Origin: Monarcha castaneiventris obscurior
Lineage: Eukaryota > Chordata > Aves > Passeriformes > Monarchidae
Direction of reading: 5' to 3'
Assembly: GCA_026261815.1 (NCBI GenBank)
Contig: JAMPIT010000540.1
Coordinates: forward strand, 62,001-126,000
DNA: 64,000 bases
Part shown: in pieces, positions 24,067 through 34,625 of the stretch
Layout of the letters: every line of letters begins with the position of its first letter
Numbering within the stretch: position 1 is the stretch's first letter
Translations under genes and position numbers: made by a program
Notes under the pieces: model-generated
What the model saw: the letters and a program-made list of their open reading frames with translations, nothing else
Told to the model about the DNA's origin: nothing
Database searches by the model: none

Positions 24067-26111
24067 ACAGGTATGGAAGATTAGATCCTCTCCATCTTGT
24101 ATTGGACTCAGAAATTAATTATCAAGATACACAGCTACTTTATGGCAGCCAGATAAACCTTACAGATAAGACTAAGTGAGCATAAAGGTTTCTTGGCTTA
24201 TAGAAAATCCATACTTCTTTCTGGCTACCCTCAGACAGTGAATGGTACTAAAATCTCACATTTTCAAGGAATATTGTGATTTTCCAGGCATTATGCTAAT
24301 GTGAATTCAGACTCCAAAAAGTTACTTGTAATCAGGCTTCAGCAGATTGCTTTTTATTTAAAAGGTTTGGAAAACAATGACAGGAAAAAAGGAAAGTAGA
24401 GAAAGCATTTCATTTTGCCTCAGCTCATCAAAAGCTAGATATCCCAGTACTGCTACAGAGGACAAAGGAAACAGGTAGAAAACTACATACACCAGTAAAG
24501 AGACATTAGATTCATAGATATCTGAGTGCCAACATGCTTGATACTGTTTTCTACAGGACTGATCATGATAGCTATAGAGGCCTAAAATTGCACGGGTATA
24601 ATATAAATCCATTGGACAAAGAGGAAGGGTTGGCACCATGATAGATATATTCACCTCCAGAAGGTTTTGCTACTACCAAACCTGAAATGTTAAATTTAAC
24701 AGCTGTGAGGTAATGGAATCTTAGTTAGCAGCTACCTCTACTGAATATACTTTTTGTCAAATTGCACAGGTAGTGAGGAGAAAATCTGTCTTAATAATTT
24801 ACTACAGTAAATGTTTCCATAAAGGTGTTTCTTAGGTAGTGAGACAATCCATCAATTTTGGTCTGAACAAGCTAATGTTAGCAAAGATTGCTATCATAAT
24901 AGCTACACTTGATTTTCCCATGTGTTCTACAATCATAATGATGTGATTGCAAAATGCTAAGATTGGGATAATTTTATAATGAAGAAGAAATCCCATTAGG
25001 TATACTTTCCCATCTGTAATTCTTTTATGAATGTCTATATTGTCAGAAAACCACCTGTAAAGCATGCTTTATGTTATTAATGACTGGCTGTATTAATATA
25101 AAGCAGTATGCCAAGAAAGCAAAGTAAGGAAGCAAAATCAAACCATGCACTGAAAAAAGCTTATACTTTCCTCCAGCTGCCTTTAGCAGAGAGAAATGAG
25201 ACTGAGTTTCAGCAACTCAAATTGCTCATTATTTATCTGTATCTTCATTTATTCTTCTGTCTGCCTATCAAACCCAGTATTTTTTGCTTTTATTTTCCTA
25301 TTCAGATATTGCCTTCAAGAGATGGTCCTATTTCAGTGTTGTTAATTTAAATGTATATACTTCCCTTGAATTTGTAAACCTAGGAAGGTTTTAAACAAAC
25401 CCTTACGGCTTAGGTATAATGGCGTTTATTTTTCTGTTTTGTATTCTTTTAAAGTGTTGTGAACCTAAGGAACTTCTCTTCAGACCTGATGTTAAATAGA
25501 ATTTTTTTTTTTCCAAATTATTTTTACCAAAATATAATTAAGTCATATCAAATGATCTAACTATGAATTTCTGTCTAGAATTTTTTAATGTGCTACCATC
25601 AAGACAGAATGGATTATATGCCCCTCAAAATGCAAAATTTCAGTCAAAGTTTGTGTAAGTCTAGAGTGGTTTTTAAAGTATTAAAGCAAAAACATTGAAG
25701 CAAGCATATTAAATTACTACAAAAGGTATTAAGAAGTAACTCCCTCTCTGAAAAATGTATTTTTCTGTAAAAACTCAAAAAGTAGCAATTATTTTAACAT
25801 TTTCTGCTAATAGTAGCATAAAAAATGTTATTTTTATCTCTGTGGACCATAACAAAGTGAATATAACAGAGAAGCAAAAATGATGGTCCTATAAGAACTA
25901 ATGGGAAGAGTATTTAAGGAGTCAAAAGAGTCTGTTCAAATTAAGAATAGCTTCATGTGATATGGTTTCCTAAAATAGGGTGGATCTAGACCTTATGGTA
26001 ACAAAATAATTTTCTTTCCTTTTTTGCAAAGATATTTATCTGGTTTATAATCATGTTGATGGTATCAGGACTGGGGTTAATGGAATTCAGTAGACTCAGT
26101 TTCCAAATTAT
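24067..26111. other. Unique AT-rich non-coding stretch
   Basis: No gene or transposon recognised. A minus-strand 98-codon frame (24358-24654) has no recognisable domain and is taken as chance. Confidence 0.55.
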
Positions 26112-26450
26112 TAGAATCATAGAATGTTAAAGTTTGGAAGGGACCTTAAAGATTATCTAGTCCCAACCTTGCTGGCATGGGCAGGGACATCTCCTACTAG
26201 GCCAGGTTGCTCAAGACCTTGTCCTAACTGGCTTTGAACACCGCCAGGGTTGGGAAATTCACAACCTCCCTGGGAAACCCATTCCAGTTTCTCACCAACC
26301 CTCACATTAAATAATTCCTTTCTAATACCCAGCCTAAATTTCCCCTCCCTTAGTTTGTTCCCATTCATTCTTGTCCTCTCACTGGAGTTCTGAACAAAGA
26401 GTCCCTCTCTGGCTTCCCTGTAGGCTCCCTTCAAGTACTGGAAAGAATTA
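26112..26450 (-). mobile_element. CR1 LINE fragment with intact 3' terminus
   Basis: Minus-strand copy of about 340 bp. The plus strand opens with TTAGAATCATAGAATG and AGTTTGGAAGGGACC. It continues through CATGGGCAGGGACATCTCC, AGGCCAGGTTGCTCAAGACC, GGCTTTGAACACCGCCAGG, CTTGTCCTCTCACTGG and TACTGGAAAG. The 3' terminus is complete and the 5' end truncated, the usual CR1 pattern. The 93-codon minus-strand frame inside it is an accident of this consensus and carries no function. Confidence 0.93.
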
Positions 26451-28689
26451 TTCTATTGTGTGCAGGTATCTGTTGGTGACACCTGCATCTGCTCAGCTGA
26501 ATACCTGTTGGATCCATTTTTTTGGTGGTGCATTGACTCTCATGGCTCACTTGGGTACCATACATACTCCTGTCTGTGAACACCTAGACATCAGTGCTTT
26601 GACATGCAGCCTGAATTTCAGCCCTATTGCCGCAGAGTGGTCTCACTGTGAAGGAAACACTGGTGGTGCAAATTACAAGTGCAACTTGTTTAACAGCTTG
26701 GCTAGTCTGTTTAGGATTATGGTATAATGCCATCACAAAGTGTAATTTCAGCTCATACACAGCTAAATCTGACTGCAGAAAGTGTGCTACTAAAGCAGAG
26801 AAAAATCCTGACTGCTCTCTTGGCTTGGCCTGAGCAGCCTCTCTGCAGTTTACAGTTTCACAACTATCTTACTTCATATGGGAGAAGGGGAAAAAAATAG
26901 ATGAGGAGACACAGAAGGGGCATTGCCCCTGCTATTCTGCTGTTACCTGACTTAGATGATTCCAATATTTGACTAGAAATACAAGAAATATAGAAGCTGC
27001 ATATTTGCCATATTTTACTAGACACATGATTTCTTCTTAGAATTGGTTTGCTTTAGCTCATTTTGATCAGAAGTTCTTTAAGATAATTTAAAACAGTACA
27101 TTAGAGCAGTGTGGAGACAGTTTAATAGCTAATCAGAAAATATTCCTTGTTGTTAACATCTTTATGATTCTTATTTTTGATTTTGAAATACTAATAATAT
27201 CTTTCATATTGTCGGTTAAATTAGAATACATTTTTTCCTTCTTCTTTTCATCTCTCACACATAAATAATCTTGAACATGACCAAAGGTGTTTGTCCAAAT
27301 TTCCTAGGCCTTTTAAAAATTTCATTTCTTTAAATTTACATTGGAACTTAATTAAATCTTGCCCTCAAGTAAATTTGACCCAGTACTATAGTCCAGTGAT
27401 TCTAATGATGATACAAAGACCCTTTGTTTAGTTTTGAATTATGAGAATATTAATTTTAATATACTCACAGCAATGCCAGCACTGAAAATGTTCTCCTAAA
27501 GTTTCTATTTCTTTGTATATTATTTACTCCTGAGACCCTCATATTTTAGTTTTAGTTGTTATTTAAAATAATGCTTATCGATTTGATTTGATTTTATGTT
27601 CAGAAAAACATTCTGTTTTCAGATTTAAACTGACTGAGAGCCCTTTACCTACTGCTTTTTTTTTTTCAATAGGTGCAGTTAAATTATTGGATAGTCAAAA
27701 TTCTCAGTGTGATAACACTCTAACATTGTTCATCCTTATATAAATTGCTTGAAGGATAAAATAGTAATTTTATTAGTGTAGCTTTAGCAAAAATACACAG
27801 TTCAGGATACAATGTATTTGCATCTGCTGCTCCGAATAAGTTGTCAGCACCAGCTTCTTGTTGATCTCTTGAATCTTGCAGATTTGGGGAATCAACTTTA
27901 AGGAAAAAACAAGCCCAAACACAACAACAGCAGATCATGTTATTTTCTAATCTACTTTGTTTCTGCTCCATGTATTTGAAAAAACTATTACATTTTTGTC
28001 CTAAGCTAGATTGCCTAGAGCAACTAGAATTTTTAGACCATAAATACTTTACAACATAAATTGTTTATTTCTTGATTAATAATTAGGAACTGGCTCATGT
28101 ATTAATTCAAGCTGAGTACGTATCCTTGAAAACATTCTTGTCATTAGTTGTAAACACTAAGTAGACAGCAGAGTACACATCCAGATAGGAATTTCTTTTA
28201 TTTGATGTTAGTCAACTTTTACTAAAAGCAATCACTAGTAATAGCCAGTTCTATTAATATATATTTCATTTTCCAGGCAGACTACACTGATGAAGTATGC
28301 TAGGGCATGAAGCATTTAGAATAAGAAAAATCCAGTTACAAGGGCCTATTGAGGCATGCCTTCTTGTTAACATGTATGATTACTGAAATATTTGTCTTCC
28401 ATTTTTTGGACTGGTTTCACATGTTTAACACACATGGTTCAATGTACATTAGAATCTTACCTCTTCTTCTCAGAGCACTAGATAATGTGGTTCTCACTTA
28501 TCTACTATCTTCAAAGAAGAGAAGACAAGAATTTCACTTCTCTACTAGTTTAAAACTGTATGCAGTAAAGGGCAATTGAGACTGTGAAAAAGGAAAGATG
28601 GAATAGAAATGACGTTGCTTTCTGCTGCTGGACAAAAATCTTTCTGCCATGCCTCACTGGGAAGATGCTGGCTCTAACTTCTTGATAGC
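26451..28689. other. Non-coding stretch with one exon-like segment
   Basis: The first 400 bp (26451-26850) are less AT-rich than the surroundings, but I recognise nothing in them. The rest is AT-rich. The only notable item is the exon-like minus-strand segment at 27799-27895, listed separately. Confidence 0.5.
27799..27895 (-). other. Candidate internal exon, unknown gene
   Basis: On the minus strand a good acceptor (pyrimidine-rich TTGTTTTTTCCTTAAAG, with branch-like AATAACAT upstream) is followed by an open, hydrophilic coding-like run reading DSPNLQDSRDQQEAGADNLF. It reaches TANTLYPEL-like sequence before a possible donor CT|GTGTAT. The segment would be 97 bp. Acidic, glutamine- and alanine-rich composition with mostly purine-first codons is unlike the AT-rich surroundings. 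I do not recognise the protein. The donor is weak and no neighbouring exon was found, so this may be chance or a non-coding RNA exon. Confidence 0.25.
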
Positions 28690-28846
28690 CTTCCAATAGG
28701 TTCTGGTGGGCTGTTGTGTGGTCTACCAGAAGTCATCTTTACTCCAGGCTGAAGCAGCTCAACTTCCTCACACCCCTTTCACACAGGGCAGGAGTTTCAG
28801 CATCCAGACATCTTTGTGGTTTTGTGCTGAACTTTCTCCCACTGAT
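28690..28846 (-). mobile_element. CR1 LINE fragment (internal piece)
   Basis: Plus-strand AGGTTCTGGTGGGCTG, GTGTGGTCTACCAGAAGTC, TTTACTCCAGGCTGAAGCAG and ATCTTTGTGG match the complement of the CR1 region about 250-400 bp from its 3' end. It lacks the 3' terminus and abuts another CR1 terminus at 28850. It overlaps in consensus coordinates with the piece at 29949-30380, so it is a separate copy. Confidence 0.75.
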
Positions 28847-28849
28847 AAC

Positions 28850-28930
28850 AGAATCATAGAATGGTTTGGGTTGGAAGAGACTTTCAAAGATCATCCTGTT
28901 TCAGTCCCCTGATATGGGCAGAGATATCTT
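28850..28930 (-). mobile_element. CR1 3' terminus, piece 1 of a split copy
   Basis: CAGAATCATAGAATGGTTTG then GGTTGGAAGAGAC and GATATGGGCAGAGATATCTT is the terminal 80 bp of a CR1, complement orientation. It stops where the consensus would read CCACTAGACCAGG. The copy appears to resume at 29949 with ACCAGG, after an inserted plus-strand CR1 segment. Confidence 0.85.
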
Positions 28931-29948
28931 AACAGGGGGCCCAATATGCCAGCTGGGCCCAACCCATTAGAAGATCTGCTGCTTCTGTGGGGCCTGGGTT
29001 AAGGACATCACCAGGAAACTTCTTAACTTGGTGTGGCCCTCAGGCTACTAACAGCTACTGATCTTTCATGTAAGAGTTGATGAAGTAGCTACATGTAGTC
29101 CAAGGGCATCAAAAAGCACTTCAGGGCCTTGGTGTATTTGATAACAGACCCTGAGGCACAAGTTGTATTTTCCTCTATACTTCCAGGCAAAAACATTGGA
29201 AGAAACAGACAGGCTGAATCTATTAATACATGGATCCATGACTGCTGTCATCGTCAAAATGTTGGGGGTTTTGACAATGGAATGAGTGGCCTATGCAGCA
29301 CCACTCATGCTGGCACCAGATGGGACTCACCTTTCTCAGGGAGGGAGGAGAGTCTTTGTTCAGGAGCTAGCAGGGATCGTTGGCAGAGCTTTATATGTTA
29401 GTTTATTTGAGGGAGAGGAACAGTATCAGTCTTGCCCTGAAAGCTGTGGGATGAGATGCAAAGTTAGATGGGACTGGGTGCTAGCAAGAGTCCCCTGCCT
29501 TTGACTCTGAACTGTATTGGCCACACCAGAGCACACTGACGGTCTCATGGAGATGATCCAGGGATTCCTGAGGTAACAGAAGCCAAGAGGGAAACACCAG
29601 AGGAATATCTCAAAAGAATTAAGGGGTATTCCTCTATGAAGGTGACTCAGACAACAGCCCAGCTGGGGAGCCTTTACACCAATGTACTCAGCATGGGCAA
29701 CAGACAAGAGGAATTGGAAGCCACATGTTGCTAAAAATTATTACCTTCTTGACATTACCAAAGCTTGCTGAGATGAGTCCTGTGACTGGAGTACAACTAT
29801 CAATAGCTACAGACCGTTCAGAAGATGCAGGGAAGGAGAGGTGAAGAGCTACATCAAGAAGTGTATTGAATGTGAAAAATTGTCTCTGAAGAGTGGCCAT
29901 GAGCAGGTTGAAAGCCTGTGAATCAGAGACTAAATTAACAAAGAGAAC
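28931..29948 (+). mobile_element. CR1 LINE 5' segment: ORF1 esterase-like region and start of ORF2
   Basis: This is a plus-strand CR1 segment from the 5' half of the element, which is rare among the usual 5'-truncated copies. ORF1-like sequence runs from about 28931 to 29400. One frame reads VVFSSILPGKNIGRNRQA...INTW (29160-29235). After a frameshift near 29285 another reads MAYAAPLMLAPDGTHLSQGG. The DGTHLS at 29319-29336 is the Asp..His block of the SGNH-type esterase domain known in CR1 ORF1. The oxyanion-block region near 29070 is broken by stops. ORF2 starts are seen at 29678-29737 (TNVLSMGNRQEELEAT), followed by decayed endonuclease sequence up to about 29948. Several frameshifts and stops make it non-functional. 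It has no CR1 3' end. Confidence 0.85.
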
Positions 29949-30380
29949 CAGGTTTTTCAAAGCCCCATCTAACCTAACTTTGAACATTTCCAATGATGTG
30001 ACAGCCATAGTGCCTCTGGGCAACCTACTCGTGTTTCGCCCTCCTCATAGTAAAGAATTTCCAATCTAAATCTCCTCTCAGTTTAAAACAATTATTCCTT
30101 GTCCTGTCACTACAGGCCCTAGTAAAAAGCCTTTTTCTGTCTTTCATATAAGCCCACTTTAAATAGTTAAAAGCCACAATAAAGTTTCCTCAGAGCCTTC
30201 TCTTCTCCAGACTGAACAACACCAACTCTCTCAGCCTGACTTCATAAGAGAATGTCTCTGTATTACTGGGAGGCCCAAAACTAGGTGAAATACTCATGCT
30301 GTGGACATCTGGCAATTATTTAGAGGGTGTTAATTACTTCCAGCTACTCAGCTTAGCTTTTTCTAGTATTCTCTGAGTAG
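29949..30380 (-). mobile_element. CR1 LINE, piece 2 of a split copy
   Basis: Plus-strand ACCAGGTTTTTCAAAGCCCC, CATCTAACCTAACTTTGAAC, GTAAAGAATTTCC, CTTGTCCTGTCACTAC, CTTCTCTTCTCCAGACTGAA and CAACTCTCTCAGCCTGACTT match the complement of the CR1 3' third. It starts exactly where the piece at 28850-28930 leaves off. There is a roughly 65-bp internal deletion after GAGAATGTCTCTG (about 30260), where the TCTTTGTGGCCCTCC region is missing. The 5' end fades near 30380. Confidence 0.88.
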
Positions 30381-33300
30381 GTAATCTTCACCTGGTGGCA
30401 CTAATAAATGCATGTTTCCCCTGACTCTATGTATTACATCTCCTAAGATGTTTCATGTAGTGATAAATTTTATGCCCCCTACTTATTTTTAACTAAAAAG
30501 CAAGGAAAGCAGTGGTTGGAGGTGGACATAAAAGAAGTCACCATGTCTAAAAAATACTTGGTTTAATCTATACTACCTCATTCTAAGCACAACCTAGATC
30601 ACACTCAGAGGTGATACTACCACCTTTAGCAAGCATGACACAAACAGATATGCATAGTGCTGAGAGAGCAGAGCAGAATGTACTAAGATAACCAGCAGGG
30701 AATAAGAAGAAGAAATCATAGCTTTATAAGCTTTAGTTCTGGTAAAGTACATAATCACCTTTCCAGCAAAAGGGAAAAAAGCTGCCATCACTTTATATAT
30801 TTTCAGAGCTGATCATGAGATAGATTCTATTCCTAACTGAGAAAGAAAATCACTGAGGCATTCACAAAGCTGAAACTGCTGTTAAGACATAAGATGTCCT
30901 ACCTTTTGGTAGCTGTATGATGTACAGATAGCATTGTTCTTGTTAAAAACTCTATTTTGCATCAGATGAAGTAGCAGCATATCTAAACCAGTAACAGCTA
31001 TGCTTCTCCGTAGTATCTCCACCAAGTACATTATAGAAAAATAGCACATGCAGATAAATGGGGAAGCTTAAAATATATATTTAACTCGAGTTAAATGTTG
31101 ATGTTTAAAAACAATCACCGTGGAAAATTGTATCATCATCATAAAATCTGTCTATTAACTCCTTTTTATTGTGCAGTTGGACATAATCTGAAATTTGTAT
31201 AGTTCAATATAACACAGAAGTACAGGGTACGATATGATCTCACAGTATAAAAATCTGCAGTGAATATCTAGTAAGTGTATCTTGCCATGCTGGTTTTGGT
31301 TTTGCATATGTAAATAAATAACTCTCATTTTTGTTCACCATATCAGAAAATTTTGTTTAAGTTGTGCAAAATTACATAAGAAAAATTGCTACCCTATTTG
31401 ACACATGGAGTATTTCATTAATAATGAACCATTGTTTATCACTATTGAACAAATGCTTTTGTTTGACACAAAATTCAATACTTTAGTTTTCAAGCTTTAA
31501 AAACAAATGTTAAAATGAAAAGTCTATTTAAAAACTTTAAAATTTTCTAAGTTCCGTAAAAGGTAACATGTGCATTGCTTATGCCCTTAGTGCTTTTTTT
31601 GTCATGTCAGATTGTTTAGTCAGTTCCTAAATCCAGAGTGAAAACAAGTGTTTAAAGCCAAGTGTTTAAAGTATTCCTCACTTTCTGATTGATATTAATT
31701 TTTATGTTTTGTCAGTTCCAAATCTTCCAAAAAACAGAAATCATATTGGGATAGAAGATTCATTTTGTTTCCTTGTCATATAAAAAAATCAGATGTTTTC
31801 ACCCTGAAAAAAACCTGATTTCTAGACATAGGCTGCAGTTGATAGATTCCCTCCTCATATGCAATGCAAGTGTTAAATAGCAAAAATGGTTAAAGTGGGA
31901 GATAAAACTTTATCTGCTCTTGATTGAAGATTACAAAGATATAAGGACTCAGTTGTAAAAATACATAAGAAAATTGAACAAAAAATAATATAATTAAACA
32001 GTATTTTCATTTTGGCAACAGGGTGAGAGATTCATGTAGAATTTATTTAATTTGTTTTAGAAAGTATATTGAAATTATTTAATAGAAAAGCTGAACTAGA
32101 ACAGATTGGTATCGCTGATTTTGAAAAATGCTTGAGAATCTCTGTACTACTGAGTGTTAATTTTATACCACACAAACAGATTTTAACAGATTTTTATCCT
32201 GGATCAATTTCTTTTCCTTTTCTTCAAATATGCCTAATTTCTTTCAAGTACTGTGAAATTCACTCCCACTGCTCAAGACTGCAGTAAAAACTTGTCATTC
32301 CAAACTACAGCATGTCACTTCTGAGGGACATATTTTTATGAACCTGTAGCTGATGGGCTATAACAGGCAATAATAGATATATTTTTTTCAGTTTCACATT
32401 TGGAACATAAGGCATAGAATTTAATTGGCCTCCTGCATTGCTGTTCATAGGAATCTATTATGACGTGAAAACCATGTTATATAAATGCACATTTATGAAG
32501 CTAAGTACTGCAGAGAGTTCTAATTTTCCCTCATGTTGTTGGACTGATATGATGAAGTTTTATTCCTCTAGGGGTTAGAACCCTTTTTTTCCTAAATTTA
32601 AGGCTAGTATATTTAATTTTTTTTAATATTTATAATAACCAATACCACTGTTTAGAGCTTCTGATGTCTTGGTATTTACCTTCACAGTTTTGGAGAGAAT
32701 GTTCCTTTTGGTACGGTAGATGAGCGAAAGTTTTTTTCAGTTTCTTTTCATTTGATAAGTTTTCCAATGTTGTTAATATAGTAATTTCCCTTGTAGTTGA
32801 TGTCATTTTTGTTTTGTTCAAAAGAATATAAATTCCAGGTGAAGCTTGCACAATCACAATTCAATCACATCTCCATTTGTCTAGTGGAAATAGCTTGAAT
32901 GATATAGCCTAGAATTTAATCTGCTTTTTAGATGTTTTTCTTTGCCAAATTGCATTTATAATTGCAATAATTCCATCATGTTTTCATGATAAGACAGAAA
33001 AGTCACAACCATATTATTCTTCTGTTAAAGATAAGAAATGAAATATTAAGTTACTTCATAACATTTTTGTCCAGCTATAAAAGTGTATATAGCTCTGTGC
33101 ATATACACAAATATAACTGTATTCAATGCCTGAAAACATATTCTCAGGAGAAAAATAATTGACTTCAGTATTCAATTGTATTTTTATGTTTTAGACAAGT
33201 TGCCAGATTCTGATTTATTTTACAGAATATGAAGCTGATACCAATGCTAAAGAATAAGATTTCAATTTTTTTCTGATCTCATAACCTAGTTCTAGAAATG

Positions 33301-33479
33301 TATCAGGATTTGCATATATGTTTATGTCTAGATAGCTTGTATGATAGTATTATCCAACAGCAAATAATTTTGCACAAACGCACTTTATAGCAACTATAAT
33401 AAAACAAAATAAAACACTGCCTTAGATGTGTACTTTATTCATTTCAACAGGAGCAAAGAGACAATACTATAGCATATAT
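30381..33479. other. Unique AT-rich non-coding stretch
   Basis: About 3.1 kb with no recognised gene or transposon. It contains an 18-bp perfect palindrome at 31079-31096 (listed). Confidence 0.6.
31079..31096. repeat. 18-bp perfect palindrome
   Basis: ATTTAACTCGAGTTAAAT equals its own reverse complement and has a central CTCGAG (E-box-like) core. Function unknown. Confidence 0.6.
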
Positions 33480-34625
33480 GGAGTCCTGAAGGGCAAATGG
33501 GTCCAGGAAGCCTTGATGTCCTTAAAAAAGTAAATCTTAAAGGCACATCCCCATGTGCCAAAAGACTATCTATTGGAGAAGACAACTGGCCTGGGTGAAC
33601 AGAGCTTTGTCTGGAACTTCACACAACTGGGAGAGTTAACGGACTTAAAAAAAAAAAGGGCAGATAAGTGATTCAGGAGGACTACAAGGATGATGTGAGG
33701 TTGTGCATGAAGAAAATTAAAAGGGCCAGAGCCCAATTAGAACTTAATCTGGCTATTGCTGTAAAAGACAATAAAAAATATTTCTATAAATACATGAGTA
33801 GCAAAAAGAGGGCCAAGGAGAATCTCCATTTTTTATTGAACATAGGGAGAAATATTGACAAGGGATAAGCAAAAGGGCTTCTTTGCCTCAGTATTTAATA
33901 GTCAACAATTTTTCCTCAGGGTCCCAGCCCACTGAGTTGGAAGATGGATGGGGAGCAGAATGAAACCCCAATAATCCAAGGGAAATGGTCAGAGACCTAC
34001 TGCACCACTTCAACACACACATCTATGGGGCCAGACAGGATCTACTCAAGGTCACTAAGAGAGCTGGGAGAAGTGGTCTCCAAGCCACTCTCCATCATTT
34101 ACTAGCAGTTCTGGCTAACTGCAGAGGTGTCAGTTGACTGGAAGTTGCAAATGTGAGGACAAAAAAGACATTGAGGTACTGGAATTTTTCCAGACAAAGG
34201 CAACAAAGCTGATGAATGGTCAAGTTCTTAGCGAGTCCTGTAAGAAGTGTCTGAGGGAGCTGGGGTTGTTTAGCTCTTATTGGAGCTGTCCACAACTACT
34301 TGAAAGAAGATTGTAGCCAGATGAGGGTTTGTCTCTTCTCCCAAGTAAGAAATGACAGGACAAGAGGAAACAGCCTCAAGTTGTGCTAGGGGAGGTTAAG
34401 AATGGATAATAGGAAAAATTTCTTCCTGGACAGGGTTTTCAAGCATTGGAACAGGCTTCCCAGGGAAGTGATTGAGTCACTGTCCCTAGAGGTGTTTAAA
34501 AGATGTGTAGATGTAGCGCTTATTGACATGGTTCAGTGGTGAACTTGTCAGTGATGGGTTAATCGTTGGACTCTGTGACCCTAAAGCTCTTTCTCAGCCT
34601 CAGTAATTCCACAATTCTATGATAT
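33480..34625 (+). mobile_element. CR1 LINE with internal deletion of the reverse transcriptase
   Basis: Plus-strand copy of about 1.15 kb. Its first part (33480-34158) is ORF2 between endonuclease and reverse transcriptase. A 66-codon frame at 33668-33868 still reads QEDYKDDVRLCMKKIKRARA and KYFYKYMSSKKRAKENLH, close to the family pattern. TDWK-like TGSCKCE near 34140 marks the approach to the reverse transcriptase. At about 34158 the sequence jumps to the 3' section beginning AAAAAAGACATTGAGGTACT. It then runs through GTGTCTGAGGGAGCTGGGG, AGAATGGATAATAGG, CAGGGAAGTGATTGAG and TAGAGGTGTTTAAAAGATG to the intact CR1 terminus ATTCTATGATA at 34625. It is non-functional. Confidence 0.92.

Noticed and set aside
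26153..26434. 93-codon minus-strand open frame
   Set aside because: Lies wholly inside a CR1 3' fragment; the protein is a chance read of the consensus.
28850..29948. Simple twin-primed CR1 insertion (inverted 5' segment plus 3' terminus)
   Set aside because: Geometry fits, but it leaves the near-perfect continuity between 28930 and 29949 as coincidence; kept only as the alternative model.
29688..30023. 111-codon minus-strand open frame
   Set aside because: Crosses the junction of two CR1 pieces in opposite orientation; not a gene.
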